From: Yimella lutea
GTDB taxonomy: Bacteria > Actinomycetota > Actinomycetes > Actinomycetales > Dermatophilaceae
Direction: 5' to 3'
Assembly: GCF_006715095.1 (NCBI RefSeq)
Contig: NZ_VFMO01000001.1
Location: forward strand, 1,984,001 to 2,048,000
DNA: 64,000 nucleotides
The position numbers and the translations under genes are program-made. Of this stretch, positions 34,539 to 42,837 are shown one piece after another (the first letter of the stretch is position 1; each line of letters starts with the position of its first letter). The notes beneath the pieces are model-generated. The model saw nothing but the letters and a program-made list of their open reading frames with translations, did no database searches and was not told where the DNA came from.

Positions 34539-35270
34539 ATGTCGAACCGCCCCGCCGTTCCATCTGGCATGTCCACCGTTGACCCGTCCGGAGCTATCCA
34601 CGACGCCAAGGGCCGTTTCGCCGGCCATGTGGCTGCCGAACCCTCACGCGGCCTGGAGCCGATCGGCCCTGTGGCAGCGCGAGCGGTTCGCGCGTTGCGG
34701 GATGCGGCGCACACCAAGCAGTCCGGCCAGATCACCGGCGACCACGTCGAGCCCGACACCTACGACCCCGACTTCGAGGTTGTGCGCGAGAACGGCAGGT
34801 CCGTTGCTGTTCGCCTGGATGACGGAACGACGCTGCAGCCGAACCGGCTCGGCGCGGTACGGATCCCACTGTCGAGCGGCGGAGCCCACGTCTACAACCT
34901 CGCCACCGGTGCAAGCCAGTGGCGCGATGCGACGGATCGACTGCACCGCGGCGACGGTGGCCCGGCGTGGCGTGACGATGAGGGCGCGTCCTGGTACCGC
35001 CACGGGGTCAGGCACCGCGACCTGTCCGAAGGCCCGGCGCAGGTTCACGAGAACGGCGAGGTCGTCTTCGCCCAGGACGGCCGCGACGTCTTCGACAGCA
35101 ACACCGTCCGTTCCAGCGGAACCGACATGAACCACTTCGAGTACGACGCCAACCGAGGCTTCTCGCTCAGCGAGGAGTACCTCCTTGAGCGCGGCGACGC
35201 CGGATGGAGTCAGGACCGCTACGACGTCTCCGCCTACCTGCACAACACCGTCCCCGGATGGCAGGAGTGA
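34539..35270 (+). CDS. Unknown protein, 243 residues
   Basis: No family recognised by name. The N-terminus (IHDAKGRFAGHVAAE) resembles short tags on phage/plasmid proteins. The middle and C-terminus (GDGGPAWRDDEGASWYRHG, EGPAQVHENGEVVF) look like degenerate repeats with the pattern DGPA.....G...W..HG, as in MORN-like or beta-repeat proteins of actinobacterial elements. ATG 34539 is 6 nt after a GTCGCACCGT box (34523-34532). The next gene starts 2 nt after its stop. Confidence 0.75.
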   Translation: MSNRPAVPSGMSTVDPSGAIHDAKGRFAGHVAAEPSRGLEPIGPVAARAVRALRDAAHTKQSGQITGDHVEPDTYDPDFEVVRENGRSVAVRLDDGTTLQPNRLGAVRIPLSSGGAHVYNLATGASQWRDATDRLHRGDGGPAWRDDEGASWYRHGVRHRDLSEGPAQVHENGEVVFAQDGRDVFDSNTVRSSGTDMNHFEYDANRGFSLSEEYLLERGDAGWSQDRYDVSAYLHNTVPGWQE

Positions 35271-35272
35271 CC

Positions 35273-35578
35273 ATGTCCGTCCAGAGCACGAACACCGACG
35301 TCGAGGCAGCGATCGACGCCGCCCGCGAACTCGCTCAGCAGTCCGTTTCCCAGATGGGCGCCGGGATGGAGCTGGCCCGTGCCAGCGCGATCCGGATGAT
35401 GGTTCGCTCCGGTCTGAGCCGCCGTGACGCCCGTGAGCACTGGACGGCTGCGGTCGCGGACACCGTGCTGCTGAACGCAGCCACCGCGCGCGGCGACGAG
35501 CTCGGTGTGGCACGCATCCGTCGTCAGGCGCGCGAGGCGCGGATGACTGCACTACGCGAATCCCCGGACCCGGCGTAG
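35273..35578 (+). CDS. Small helical protein, 101 residues
   Basis: No family recognised. Strongly helical and Ala/Arg-rich (LAQQSVSQMGAGMELARAS). It has its own ribosome-binding site (CAGGAG, 7 nt before ATG) and begins just after the previous stop with no box, so it is the second gene of a two-gene unit. Confidence 0.7.
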   Translation: MSVQSTNTDVEAAIDAARELAQQSVSQMGAGMELARASAIRMMVRSGLSRRDAREHWTAAVADTVLLNAATARGDELGVARIRRQAREARMTALRESPDPA

Positions 35579-35607
35579 GCGGCTGCGGGACGTCGCACCG
35601 TACGAAC

Positions 35608-36375
35608 ATGGCCGCATCACGTAAGAAGTCCGCCGGTCCCGACATGGGGGACTTCGTCCTGTGGATCCTCGTCCTGGCTGCACTGGTCAGCTACGGCGGG
35701 TCCAAGGTGGGTTCTGTTGTCGCTCAACCGAACCCGACACGCTCGACGGTCGCTCCGTCATGGTCTGTCAGCACGGCGCAGCGTGATGCTGCGCTCAAAC
35801 AGCTGTCCGGTCTGAAGGTGCTCCCGGCGCGCCCGGACGTCCCCGGTTACGAGCGTGGCTGCGGCACCGGTCAGGGGTGCTCCTTCGGTCCGGCCTGGAC
35901 TGACGACAACACGATCAGTGGGACCGGGCACAACGGTTGCGGAACCCGCGACGACGTGCTCAAGGCGCAGATGACGAAGGTGGTCATGCGCGACGGCAGC
36001 CGATGCGTCGTGCAGTCCGGAACTCTCAACCCGGACCCGTACACCGGGCGGGTCATCAACTGGACGAAGACCAATGCCAGTGCCGTGCAGGTCGACCACA
36101 TCTACCCGCTGTCGAGGGCGTGGGACTTCGGTGCCGCGTACTGGCCGCTGGACAAGAAGATCAACTTCGCCAACGACACGACAGCCAACCTGCTCGCCGC
36201 CGACGGCCCTGCCAACTCATCCAAGGGCGACAAGGGCCCGGGGGAGTGGATGCCGGTGAACAAGGCCTACGCCTGCTCGTACGCGGTCAAGTACACCGCC
36301 GTCGCCGCCAAGTACGCGCTGCCGATCACCGGCGCTGACAAGACCTCGCTCAATACCGCGCTCGGAACCTGCTGA
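35608..36375 (+). CDS. Membrane-anchored or secreted HNH nuclease (DUF1524/GmrSD-type)
   Basis: A 255-residue protein. Residues about 14-33 (FVLWILVLAALVSYGG) form a signal anchor, so the nuclease should lie outside the membrane. The C-terminal domain carries the HNH signature of the DUF1524 group: VQVDHIYPLSRAWDFG (DH and the Leu/Ser region), NDTTANLLAAD (Asn) and NSSKGDKGPGEW. Several Cys residues, including CGTGQGC, may form disulfides. Roles could be extracellular DNA processing, uptake or defence. ATG 35608 is 6 nt after a GTCGCACCGT box (35592-35601). Confidence 0.87.
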   Translation: MAASRKKSAGPDMGDFVLWILVLAALVSYGGSKVGSVVAQPNPTRSTVAPSWSVSTAQRDAALKQLSGLKVLPARPDVPGYERGCGTGQGCSFGPAWTDDNTISGTGHNGCGTRDDVLKAQMTKVVMRDGSRCVVQSGTLNPDPYTGRVINWTKTNASAVQVDHIYPLSRAWDFGAAYWPLDKKINFANDTTANLLAADGPANSSKGDKGPGEWMPVNKAYACSYAVKYTAVAAKYALPITGADKTSLNTALGTC

Positions 36376-36408
36376 GTCCGTTCGGAAGGCGCGTCGCACC
36401 GTGCCGGC

Positions 36409-36984
36409 ATGCGTTCTCGTCAGGCCAACCCGTCGTTCGTCCTTGCCGCACTGGAAGCCGCTTCGACCGGAGGCGAGTTCCGTGTCTGCGGCGCGCCATC
36501 CGTTGCTGCGGTACTCGACCTAGTGCGTCCGGTGGCCTGGGGAGCAACAGTCCTGGCGACCCGGAACAATGCGTTGCACGACAGGGCACGCAACATAATG
36601 TTCGGTACCCCGTTCAAGAATCCGACCTGGTCCGAGGTCGGTGAACGGGTGCTGGCCGAGCATCACCGTATCCGTCGGGACGCGCTTGAGGATTTCGTCG
36701 AGCAGGACTACTGCGACGAGTGCTACGACTCGATCACCACGGCCACCGCCATCCTTGATGACCTGGTGTACGGCGGCAGAGGACTGGTCTCACTCGTGCC
36801 GGCCGACGAGGCTGTCCGTGCACTCGTGCGGTTCATCATGGAGCTGGTCCCATTGCTGGCTGAGATGCTCGACCTGGAGATCAACGACCCCGAGGGTCGC
36901 GGCGAACTCGCCGCACTGATCGTCGAGCACTCCGGCGCAAAGATTCGGTTGCGCCGCCCGCCGCTGGAACAGGTGGCCGGCTGA
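36409..36984 (+). CDS. Unknown protein, paralogue of the next gene
   Basis: A 191-residue helical protein. Its second half (EHHRIRRDALEDF ... ATAILDDLVYGGRGLVSLVP) aligns with the next gene's product (RHHHLMRRTALAQ ... ATLILDDAIHGGTGMVAEIP), so the two arose by duplication. No known family. ATG 36409 is 6 nt after a GTCGCACCGT box (36393-36402); its stop overlaps the next start by one base. Confidence 0.75.
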   Translation: MRSRQANPSFVLAALEAASTGGEFRVCGAPSVAAVLDLVRPVAWGATVLATRNNALHDRARNIMFGTPFKNPTWSEVGERVLAEHHRIRRDALEDFVEQDYCDECYDSITTATAILDDLVYGGRGLVSLVPADEAVRALVRFIMELVPLLAEMLDLEINDPEGRGELAALIVEHSGAKIRLRRPPLEQVAG

Positions 36985-37493
36985 TGACCAGCGACCATGA
37001 CGCCCTGGTGCAGTACGCCAGCGACCTGATCGACGGTCTGGTCGGCGGCACCGAACCGGTCACCGATGACCCCCGGCGCCGAACCCACGCGCTGCAGATG
37101 GCGTTGGGTGCAGCCGCCCTGGTGAACCGCTCCGTCCTTGCGTCTGAGACCCCGACGGTTTCCTCGACGCAGCGCGACGTACTGTTCGAGATCGTCCGGC
37201 ACCACCACCTGATGCGCAGGACGGCATTGGCTCAGTCTGAGCTCGCCGGAGCCGACGTCAACGGCATCGACACCGCGGTGGCGGCGACCCTCATCCTGGA
37301 TGACGCGATCCACGGCGGGACTGGCATGGTGGCCGAGATCCCCGACGACGAAGCGATCGACTCACTCGAGGTGTACGTCGGCTCGTGTCTCGATGAGGCG
37401 TTCAGTCTCCTGAAGTCATCCTCGGCCACCGTGGATGTTCGCATCACGGTTGCCGCGGCGATCCTGGCGCACGCCGACTGGATCGGACGGTAG
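36984..37493 (+). CDS. Unknown protein, paralogue of the previous gene
   Basis: A 169-residue helical protein sharing the HH..RR.AL ... LDD...GG.G(M/L)V pattern with its neighbour. The start ATG 36984 overlaps the previous stop (TGATG) and no box or ribosome-binding site is separate, so translation is coupled. Function unknown. From the stop to the next box (37494-37611) is a short Arg/Glu-rich open frame with no standard start codon. Confidence 0.72.
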   Translation: MTSDHDALVQYASDLIDGLVGGTEPVTDDPRRRTHALQMALGAAALVNRSVLASETPTVSSTQRDVLFEIVRHHHLMRRTALAQSELAGADVNGIDTAVAATLILDDAIHGGTGMVAEIPDDEAIDSLEVYVGSCLDEAFSLLKSSSATVDVRITVAAAILAHADWIGR

Positions 37494-37627
37494 ACGCCCG
37501 GCACGCGCATCCCACCCGAGCTTCGCCGTCAGGCCGAACTCGCCCGACGGCACCAGCGCGAGTTCAAGCAGCTCGTCGATGAACTGGACGAAGGCTGAGT
37601 GCGCTTGGCGCGTCGCACCGTCCGCAC

Positions 37628-37667
37628 ATGTCCTGCGACCCACTGACCGGAATGGCGTGGACGCGGG
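37628..37667 (+). pseudogene. 5' piece of a box-driven gene cut by tnpB element 2
   Basis: ATG 37628 stands 6 nt after an exact box (37612-37621) and starts a short frame (MSCDPLTGMAWTRA) that runs into IS605-like end sequence at 37668. The likely remainder (NAALIRSVRSGAALSVF ...) resumes after the element at 39046. Joining the two is inference; no uninterrupted copy is in the window. Confidence 0.45.
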
Positions 37668-37749
37668 CCCCCGACTTGAGCCGTGGGGTTAGTCCCGCCC
37701 TGTCGCAGGTAACGACCCCCGATTGTCAGCTCCGTCGCACCGTTGGAGC

Positions 37750-39003
37750 ATGTCCATCCGGCAGCGCATGTACCCGTCCCCGGTTGAGGCCGAGGCGATG
37801 ATGCTGCACTGTGCCCAGGCCCGATACGTGTGGAATCTGGCTTTGGAGCAATGGAACCTGTACCGGCCGGACAAGGCGTCCCGAGGCGTGCAGGTCCCGA
37901 ACAACGCGGTCCGGATGAAGCAGCTCACCGAGGCCAGGTCCGAGTTCGGGTGGTTGCGGGCCGGGTCGAGCGTGGTGCACCAAGGAGCGTTGCGGGACTT
38001 CGACCGGGCCGTCCACGGGTTCTTCGGCGGGCACAAGCAGCGTCCGACCTGGCGTAAAGCCAGCGACTCCCGGCAGGGGTTCGTCATCCGAGACCTCACG
38101 ATCCATCGGATCAGCCGGCGTAAAGCCACCGTGCTTGTGCCCAAGGTGGGTCCGGTCACCGTCATCACCACCCGACCCTGGCCCGAGGTTCAGGCGGCGA
38201 CCAGCGCCCGAGTGACGTTCCACAACGGCCAATGGCACATCGCTCTGACCACCCCACCAGCACCACCGATCGTCACCGGCACCGGTGCCGTCGTCGGGAT
38301 CGACCGTGGCGTGTCGAACACGATCGCCACCAGCGACGGGGGCTTCGAGCACATCCCCGGCTTCACCCGTGGCGAGCAGGCCCGGTTTGTGGCGTTGCAG
38401 CGACAACTGTCCCGGCAACACCCCGGCTCGAACCGGCGTCAGGTCACCAAGAACAAACTCGCCCGGATGCGGCAACGCCTGACCGACCGGCGCACGAACT
38501 GGGTCGAGACCACCACAACGCAGGTCGCGCGCGCCTACGACCTAGTCGTCCTGGAACGACTCAACACCGTCGGGATGACCAAACGCCCGTCACCCAAACC
38601 CGACCCGGACAACGACGGCTCGTTCCTGAGCAACGGTGCCCGCGCAAAGTCCGCACTCAACAAGGCGATCCTGGCGTCCTGCTGGGGGACGTTCGCCACC
38701 CGGTTGGGACACAAACTTCCCGAAGGCCACCTGGTCTTCGTGGACCCGCGTAACACCTCCCGCGCCTGCCCCTGTGGGCACGTCGCAGCACAAAGCCGCA
38801 AGAGCCAAGCGGTGTTCGTCTGCGTCGAATGCGGCTGGAGTGGTCACGCGGACACCAACGCCGCCGGCAACATCCTGGGCCGTGGCCTGGCTACGGTCGG
38901 GGTCGGCACCCAACCCGAGGACATTCGGGGGCTTGGACGCAACCGTGGTACGCCCACCACCGCGTCAACCGCCAGAGGCAGGCGGCGCAGTGTCGCTCCC
39001 TAG
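37750..39003 (+). CDS. tnpB: TnpB RNA-guided nuclease, box-driven
   Basis: A 417-residue TnpB. RuvC residues are present: IGIDRGVSNTIATS (Asp), VVLERLNTVGMT (Glu), HADTNAAGNI (Asp). The zinc ribbon is slightly unusual, with CPC in place of the first CxxC and a normal CVEC. ATG 37750 lies exactly 6 nt after an exact GTCGCACCGT box (37734-37743), like the core genes. The gene is only distantly related to the first tnpB, so two different TnpB lineages are apparently under the same control signal. Confidence 0.92.
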   Translation: MSIRQRMYPSPVEAEAMMLHCAQARYVWNLALEQWNLYRPDKASRGVQVPNNAVRMKQLTEARSEFGWLRAGSSVVHQGALRDFDRAVHGFFGGHKQRPTWRKASDSRQGFVIRDLTIHRISRRKATVLVPKVGPVTVITTRPWPEVQAATSARVTFHNGQWHIALTTPPAPPIVTGTGAVVGIDRGVSNTIATSDGGFEHIPGFTRGEQARFVALQRQLSRQHPGSNRRQVTKNKLARMRQRLTDRRTNWVETTTTQVARAYDLVVLERLNTVGMTKRPSPKPDPDNDGSFLSNGARAKSALNKAILASCWGTFATRLGHKLPEGHLVFVDPRNTSRACPCGHVAAQSRKSQAVFVCVECGWSGHADTNAAGNILGRGLATVGVGTQPEDIRGLGRNRGTPTTASTARGRRRSVAP

Positions 39004-39045
39004 CCCCCTGGAATCCCCCGGCTTCAGCCGTGGGGAGGATGTCAA
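38850..39045 (+). ncRNA. Probable omega (reRNA) guide RNA of tnpB 2
   Basis: By family rule the scaffold overlaps the 3' end of tnpB and ends at GTCAA (39045). The guide would then begin CGCAGCCCTGATCCGTTCCG at 39046, matching the interrupted downstream gene. The 5' end is not determinable. Confidence 0.45.
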
Positions 39046-39439
39046 CGCAGCCCTGATCCGTTCCGTCCGCTCCGGCGCTGCGCTGTCCGTTTTCCCGCTG
39101 CGCACCGAGATGGAGGAGATCACGGCTGCCGCGGTGCTGCTTTCTGCGCAGCGTCACCTGATGGATCAGCGCCGTGGTTCGCTCGGACCATCCGGTGCAT
39201 CGTGGGATGACGCCGCTGCAACGGTGCTTCGGGACAACCCGGATCTGGCACCGATCTGGTCCGGTGGACGCATTTCGCTGTCGATCCGCGAGCTCGCCGA
39301 GCTGGCCCGTGCCGCGGTACGCGAAGTGGTCGCACTCGAGCGACTCAACCTGGACAACTTCGCGCACGAGACGTGGCTGACCGGAGCGCTCGAACGTGCT
39401 GCGGGCGTCGTCGCACTACGGTCGCGCCAGACGGTCTAG
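39046..39439 (+). pseudogene. 3' part of a gene interrupted by tnpB element 2, unknown protein
   Basis: An open frame continues from the element end through ALIRSVRSGAALSVFPLRTE to a helical C-terminus (LAELARAAVREVVALERL). An internal ATG at 39110 could still give a 109-residue protein (MEEITAAAVLLSAQRHL). No family recognised. It is best read as the remainder of the gene whose start lies at 37628. Confidence 0.5.
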
Positions 39440-39444
39440 GGCAC

Positions 39445-39454
39445 GTCGCACGGT
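39445..39454 (+). promoter_or_regulatory. Decayed box (GTCGCACGGT) and lost start
   Basis: One base differs from the box (C to G). Exactly 6 nt later stands ACG instead of ATG, followed by an open frame (TTTRVKRAKRRNW ...). It looks like a core gene whose promoter and start both mutated; it borders the restriction operon. Confidence 0.5.
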
Positions 39455-39667
39455 TCCGGTACGACCACTCGGGTCAAGAGGGCGAAACGACGGAACTGGG
39501 CGCAAACAGCGGGGAGCGGTACCGAGTGCTCGAACCGCCGCACGGAACGCGGACTATCTTGGTCGCTTGGGCATGGAGAATGCGGACGACACCAGTGTCG
39601 CCACGCTGGCTGACACCTCTCTCTGTCCCGCTCCCGATCGGGAAACAGCATCAACGAGAGGCACGAA

Positions 39668-41614
39668 ATGTCGGCACTAGGTGGTCTCATCTGGAACATT
39701 GCGGACCAGCTACGGGGCGTCTACAAACCAGCGCAGTACGGAACGGCGACGCTCCCGTTCCTGATCCTGCGCCGGATGGAGTGCGTCCTGGCTGACGAGC
39801 GCGAGGCGATCAACGAGCTCGTCGCGAAGACACCGAATGATGACGTGTTGGCGGCAATGCTGCGCAAGAAGTACGGGCTGCATTTCTGGAACCGCACCGA
39901 TTACACGCTGCAGTCGCTACTCGGTGACCCGGAGAACCTCGCAGACAACCTGATCGACTACGTGACCGGGTTCTCGAGCAACGTCGCCGACATCTTCGAC
40001 AAGTTCGAGTTCAGCAAGACGGTGAACAAGCTCGACGACAACGAGCGGCTCTACCTCATCGTCGACCAGTTCTCCGACATCGACCTGCGCCCCGAAACGG
40101 TGTCGAACGCCGACATGGGGGAGGTGTTCGAGCACCTCATCTTCAAGTTCTCCACCGCATCGAACGAAACCGCTGGTGAGCACTTCACGCCGCGCGACGC
40201 GATCCGGCTGATCGTCGACCTCGTCCTAGCGGCCGATGACGAACTGCTCGCCACACCCGGTGTGGTGCGCAGCATTTACGACCCGACCGCCGGGACAGGT
40301 GGGATGCTCTCGGTCGCTGAGGAAGCGATCCTGACGATGAACCCGAAGGCGAAGGTCACCCTTGCCGGTCAGGAGTTGAACGCGGAGTCGTATGCGGTCT
40401 GCAAGTCCGACATGATCGGCAAGGGCCAGGCCGTCGACTCGATCCGGCTCGGCGACACGCTGCGCAACGACCGGCACGATGAGACCCGGTTCGACTACTG
40501 CCTGTCCAACCCGCCCTACGGCGGTGACTGGAAGGCCGCCGAAGCCGTTGTCCGCAAGGAGCACGAGCTCGGGCAGGGCCGGTTCGATGCTGGCCTGCCG
40601 CGGATCAGCGACGGTCAGATGCTGTTCCTGCAGCACCTCGCCAGCAAGATGCGCCCCGCCACCTCAGGTGTCGAGAACTCCGGTGGCCGCGCCGGCATCG
40701 TCCTGAACGGGTCACCGTTGTTCACCGGCGGCGCGGGTTCGGGGGAGTCGGAGATTCGCCGGTGGATGATCGAGTCCGACCTGGTCGACTGCATCGTGGC
40801 GTTGCCGACCAACATGTTCTACAACACCGGTATCGCGACCTATGTGTGGATTCTGGACAACCACAAGCCGAAGGAGCGGCGCGGCAAGATCCAGCTGATC
40901 GACGGCACGGCCCGGTGGCAGAAGCTGCGCAAGAACCTCGGCAGCAAGAACCGTGAGATCGGTGAGGCTGACCGGGCAGCGATCGTGAAGCTGTACGACG
41001 ATTTCGCCGAAACCGACGAGTCGAAGATCCTCCGGCCGGCCGACTTCGGGTACTGGGAGATCACCGTCGAGCAACCGCTGCGGCTCCGCTTCGAAGTCAC
41101 GACCGAGAGCATGGACGCGGCCCTCGCGCTGAAGCCGGTGCTGAAGCTGGACGAGTCCGACCAGCACGCTGTCCGCACGGCACTGCTGTCCCTGACCGGC
41201 AAGGTGTGGACGAACCGGGACGAGTTCACAAAGGCGCTCCGCTTGGCGATCAAGGCCGCCGGCACCACCGTCGGGACACCGGTGATCAAGGCGCTGTGGC
41301 AGTCGATCGGTGAGCGGGACGAGGCAGCCGACATCTGCACTGACGCCAAGGGCGTCATCGAACCGGACACCGACCTTCGAGACACGGAGCTGGTGCCGTT
41401 CCGCGACGACATCCAGACGTACTTCGAGCGCGAGGTGAAGCCGCACGTCCCTGATGCGTGGATCGACGAGTCGAAGACGAAGATCGGCTACGAGATCCCG
41501 TTCACCCGCCTGTTCTACAAGTACGTGCCACCGCGGCCGCTCGAGGAGATCGACGCCGAACTGAACCAGCTCACCGCCGAGATCATCGAGCTGTTGCAGG
41601 CGGTCGAGTCGTGA
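39668..41614 (+). CDS. hsdM: Type I restriction-modification methyltransferase subunit
   Basis: A 648-residue N6-adenine methyltransferase. The S-adenosylmethionine loop DPTAGTGGM lies near residue 209 and the catalytic NPPYGG near residue 281. An N-terminal HsdM helical domain precedes and a C-terminal helical region follows. It modifies host DNA at the sequence chosen by HsdS and is needed for restriction by HsdR. The start ATG 39668 has GAGAGG upstream, an ordinary ribosome-binding site unlike the box genes. The stop overlaps hsdS (GTGA). No box drives it, so the operon looks like an independently acquired unit. Confidence 0.95.
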   Translation: MSALGGLIWNIADQLRGVYKPAQYGTATLPFLILRRMECVLADEREAINELVAKTPNDDVLAAMLRKKYGLHFWNRTDYTLQSLLGDPENLADNLIDYVTGFSSNVADIFDKFEFSKTVNKLDDNERLYLIVDQFSDIDLRPETVSNADMGEVFEHLIFKFSTASNETAGEHFTPRDAIRLIVDLVLAADDELLATPGVVRSIYDPTAGTGGMLSVAEEAILTMNPKAKVTLAGQELNAESYAVCKSDMIGKGQAVDSIRLGDTLRNDRHDETRFDYCLSNPPYGGDWKAAEAVVRKEHELGQGRFDAGLPRISDGQMLFLQHLASKMRPATSGVENSGGRAGIVLNGSPLFTGGAGSGESEIRRWMIESDLVDCIVALPTNMFYNTGIATYVWILDNHKPKERRGKIQLIDGTARWQKLRKNLGSKNREIGEADRAAIVKLYDDFAETDESKILRPADFGYWEITVEQPLRLRFEVTTESMDAALALKPVLKLDESDQHAVRTALLSLTGKVWTNRDEFTKALRLAIKAAGTTVGTPVIKALWQSIGERDEAADICTDAKGVIEPDTDLRDTELVPFRDDIQTYFEREVKPHVPDAWIDESKTKIGYEIPFTRLFYKYVPPRPLEEIDAELNQLTAEIIELLQAVES

Positions 41615-42837
41615 CCAAGCCTGTGTGGAAAGAGATTTCCCTGAGACATCTGTCTTCGATTCCAATCACAAACGGACTCGGCCTCTCGGGAGAGCACGAT
41701 GAGCCAGAGTGGCCGCGTTACATCAGAACGACCGACATCGCTGGGCCACGGGAGCTCCGAACAGACACCTTTGCTTCGCAGCCGCCTGACGTCGCAGCCA
41801 AGGCAATGCTGATGGCAGGCGATCTCTTGATGACCGCAGCCGGTGCAACCATCGGGAAGAGCGTGACCTTCCCCGGGGGGCGAGCCTGCTACGCAGGGTT
41901 CCTAGTCAGATTTCGACCGAAGCCCGGCGTCTCTCGGCGTTTCATGGGCTACTGGATGCAGTCACAGCCGTATTGGGATCAGATTTCGGTAGGCGCCGTT
42001 CGGTCGACGATCGACAACTTCAGCGCTGGCCGGTACCGACGTCTTCGTGTCGCGCTTCCGACGCTCGTCGAGCAATGCGCCATCGCGGACTTCTTGGATC
42101 GGGGGACGGCGAAGATCGACGCGCTCATCGAGAAGCAAACCGAACTGATCACCCGCCTCCAAGAACGACGGGCGGCTATCACCCAACGGGCAGTGACGTA
42201 CGGCCTGCACAATCGTGAAGGAACTGAGCTCCCGGATAACCCCGTTGGGTACGTTCCGGACGGCTGGACAGTGCAGCCACTCCGGAGGGCCATGACGTCA
42301 CTCGACGGGCGTCGAATCCCTCTCAGCGCCGAAGAGCGGGGTGGACGCAGCGGTGAGTTTCCCTACTACGGCGCGTCCGGAGTCATTGACTACGTTGACG
42401 ACTTCCTCTTCGATGAAGAACTACTGCTGGTGAGCGAGGACGGTGCCAACTTGATACTGCGCTCGTCACCGATCGCCTTCACTGCCTCTGGCCGCTACTG
42501 GGTGAACAATCACGCGCATGTGATGCGACCGAAGGTCGGTTCCCCGACGTTTTGGGCGGCCCGGGTGGAATCACTCGACGTCGCCCCCTTCGTCACAGGA
42601 TCGGCCCAGCCAAAACTGACCCAGGACGCCCTCGGACGACTGCTCGTCTCATGGCCTACAGACGGCGAGGAACTGCAGGAAATCGTGGCGTACCTCGAGC
42701 GGGAGACGGCGAGGATTGGTGAGTTGATCGCGAAGACGGAGCGGATGATCGAGTTGTCGCGGGAGCGCCGGTCAGCGTTGATCACGGCTGCGGTGACGGG
42801 TCAGATTGACGTGGCGGGCCAGGGGGATGCGTTGTGA
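41611..42837 (+). CDS. hsdS: Type I restriction specificity subunit
   Basis: A 408-residue protein with two target-recognition domains and two conserved helical spacers (EQCAIADFLDRGTAKIDALI near residue 160 and LQEIVAYLERETARIGELI near 355). It sets the bipartite DNA target of the enzyme. The GTG start at 41611 overlaps the hsdM stop and its own stop overlaps the hsdR start. Its first target domain is less GC-rich than its neighbours, as is common for recombining hsdS domains. The target sequence cannot be predicted by eye. Confidence 0.93.
   Translation: MTKPVWKEISLRHLSSIPITNGLGLSGEHDEPEWPRYIRTTDIAGPRELRTDTFASQPPDVAAKAMLMAGDLLMTAAGATIGKSVTFPGGRACYAGFLVRFRPKPGVSRRFMGYWMQSQPYWDQISVGAVRSTIDNFSAGRYRRLRVALPTLVEQCAIADFLDRGTAKIDALIEKQTELITRLQERRAAITQRAVTYGLHNREGTELPDNPVGYVPDGWTVQPLRRAMTSLDGRRIPLSAEERGGRSGEFPYYGASGVIDYVDDFLFDEELLLVSEDGANLILRSSPIAFTASGRYWVNNHAHVMRPKVGSPTFWAARVESLDVAPFVTGSAQPKLTQDALGRLLVSWPTDGEELQEIVAYLERETARIGELIAKTERMIELSRERRSALITAAVTGQIDVAGQGDAL

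Larger units (their letters stand above)
37668..39045 (+). mobile_element. IS200/IS605-type element with tnpB only (second copy)
   Basis: The right end has the hairpin CCCCCGGCTTCAGCCGTGGGG (39015-39035) and finishes GGATGTCAA at 39045, typical of this family. A near-copy with two mismatches (37668-37688) lies on the left in the same orientation, so the left boundary may be an older element end. No tnpA is present. Confidence 0.7.
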
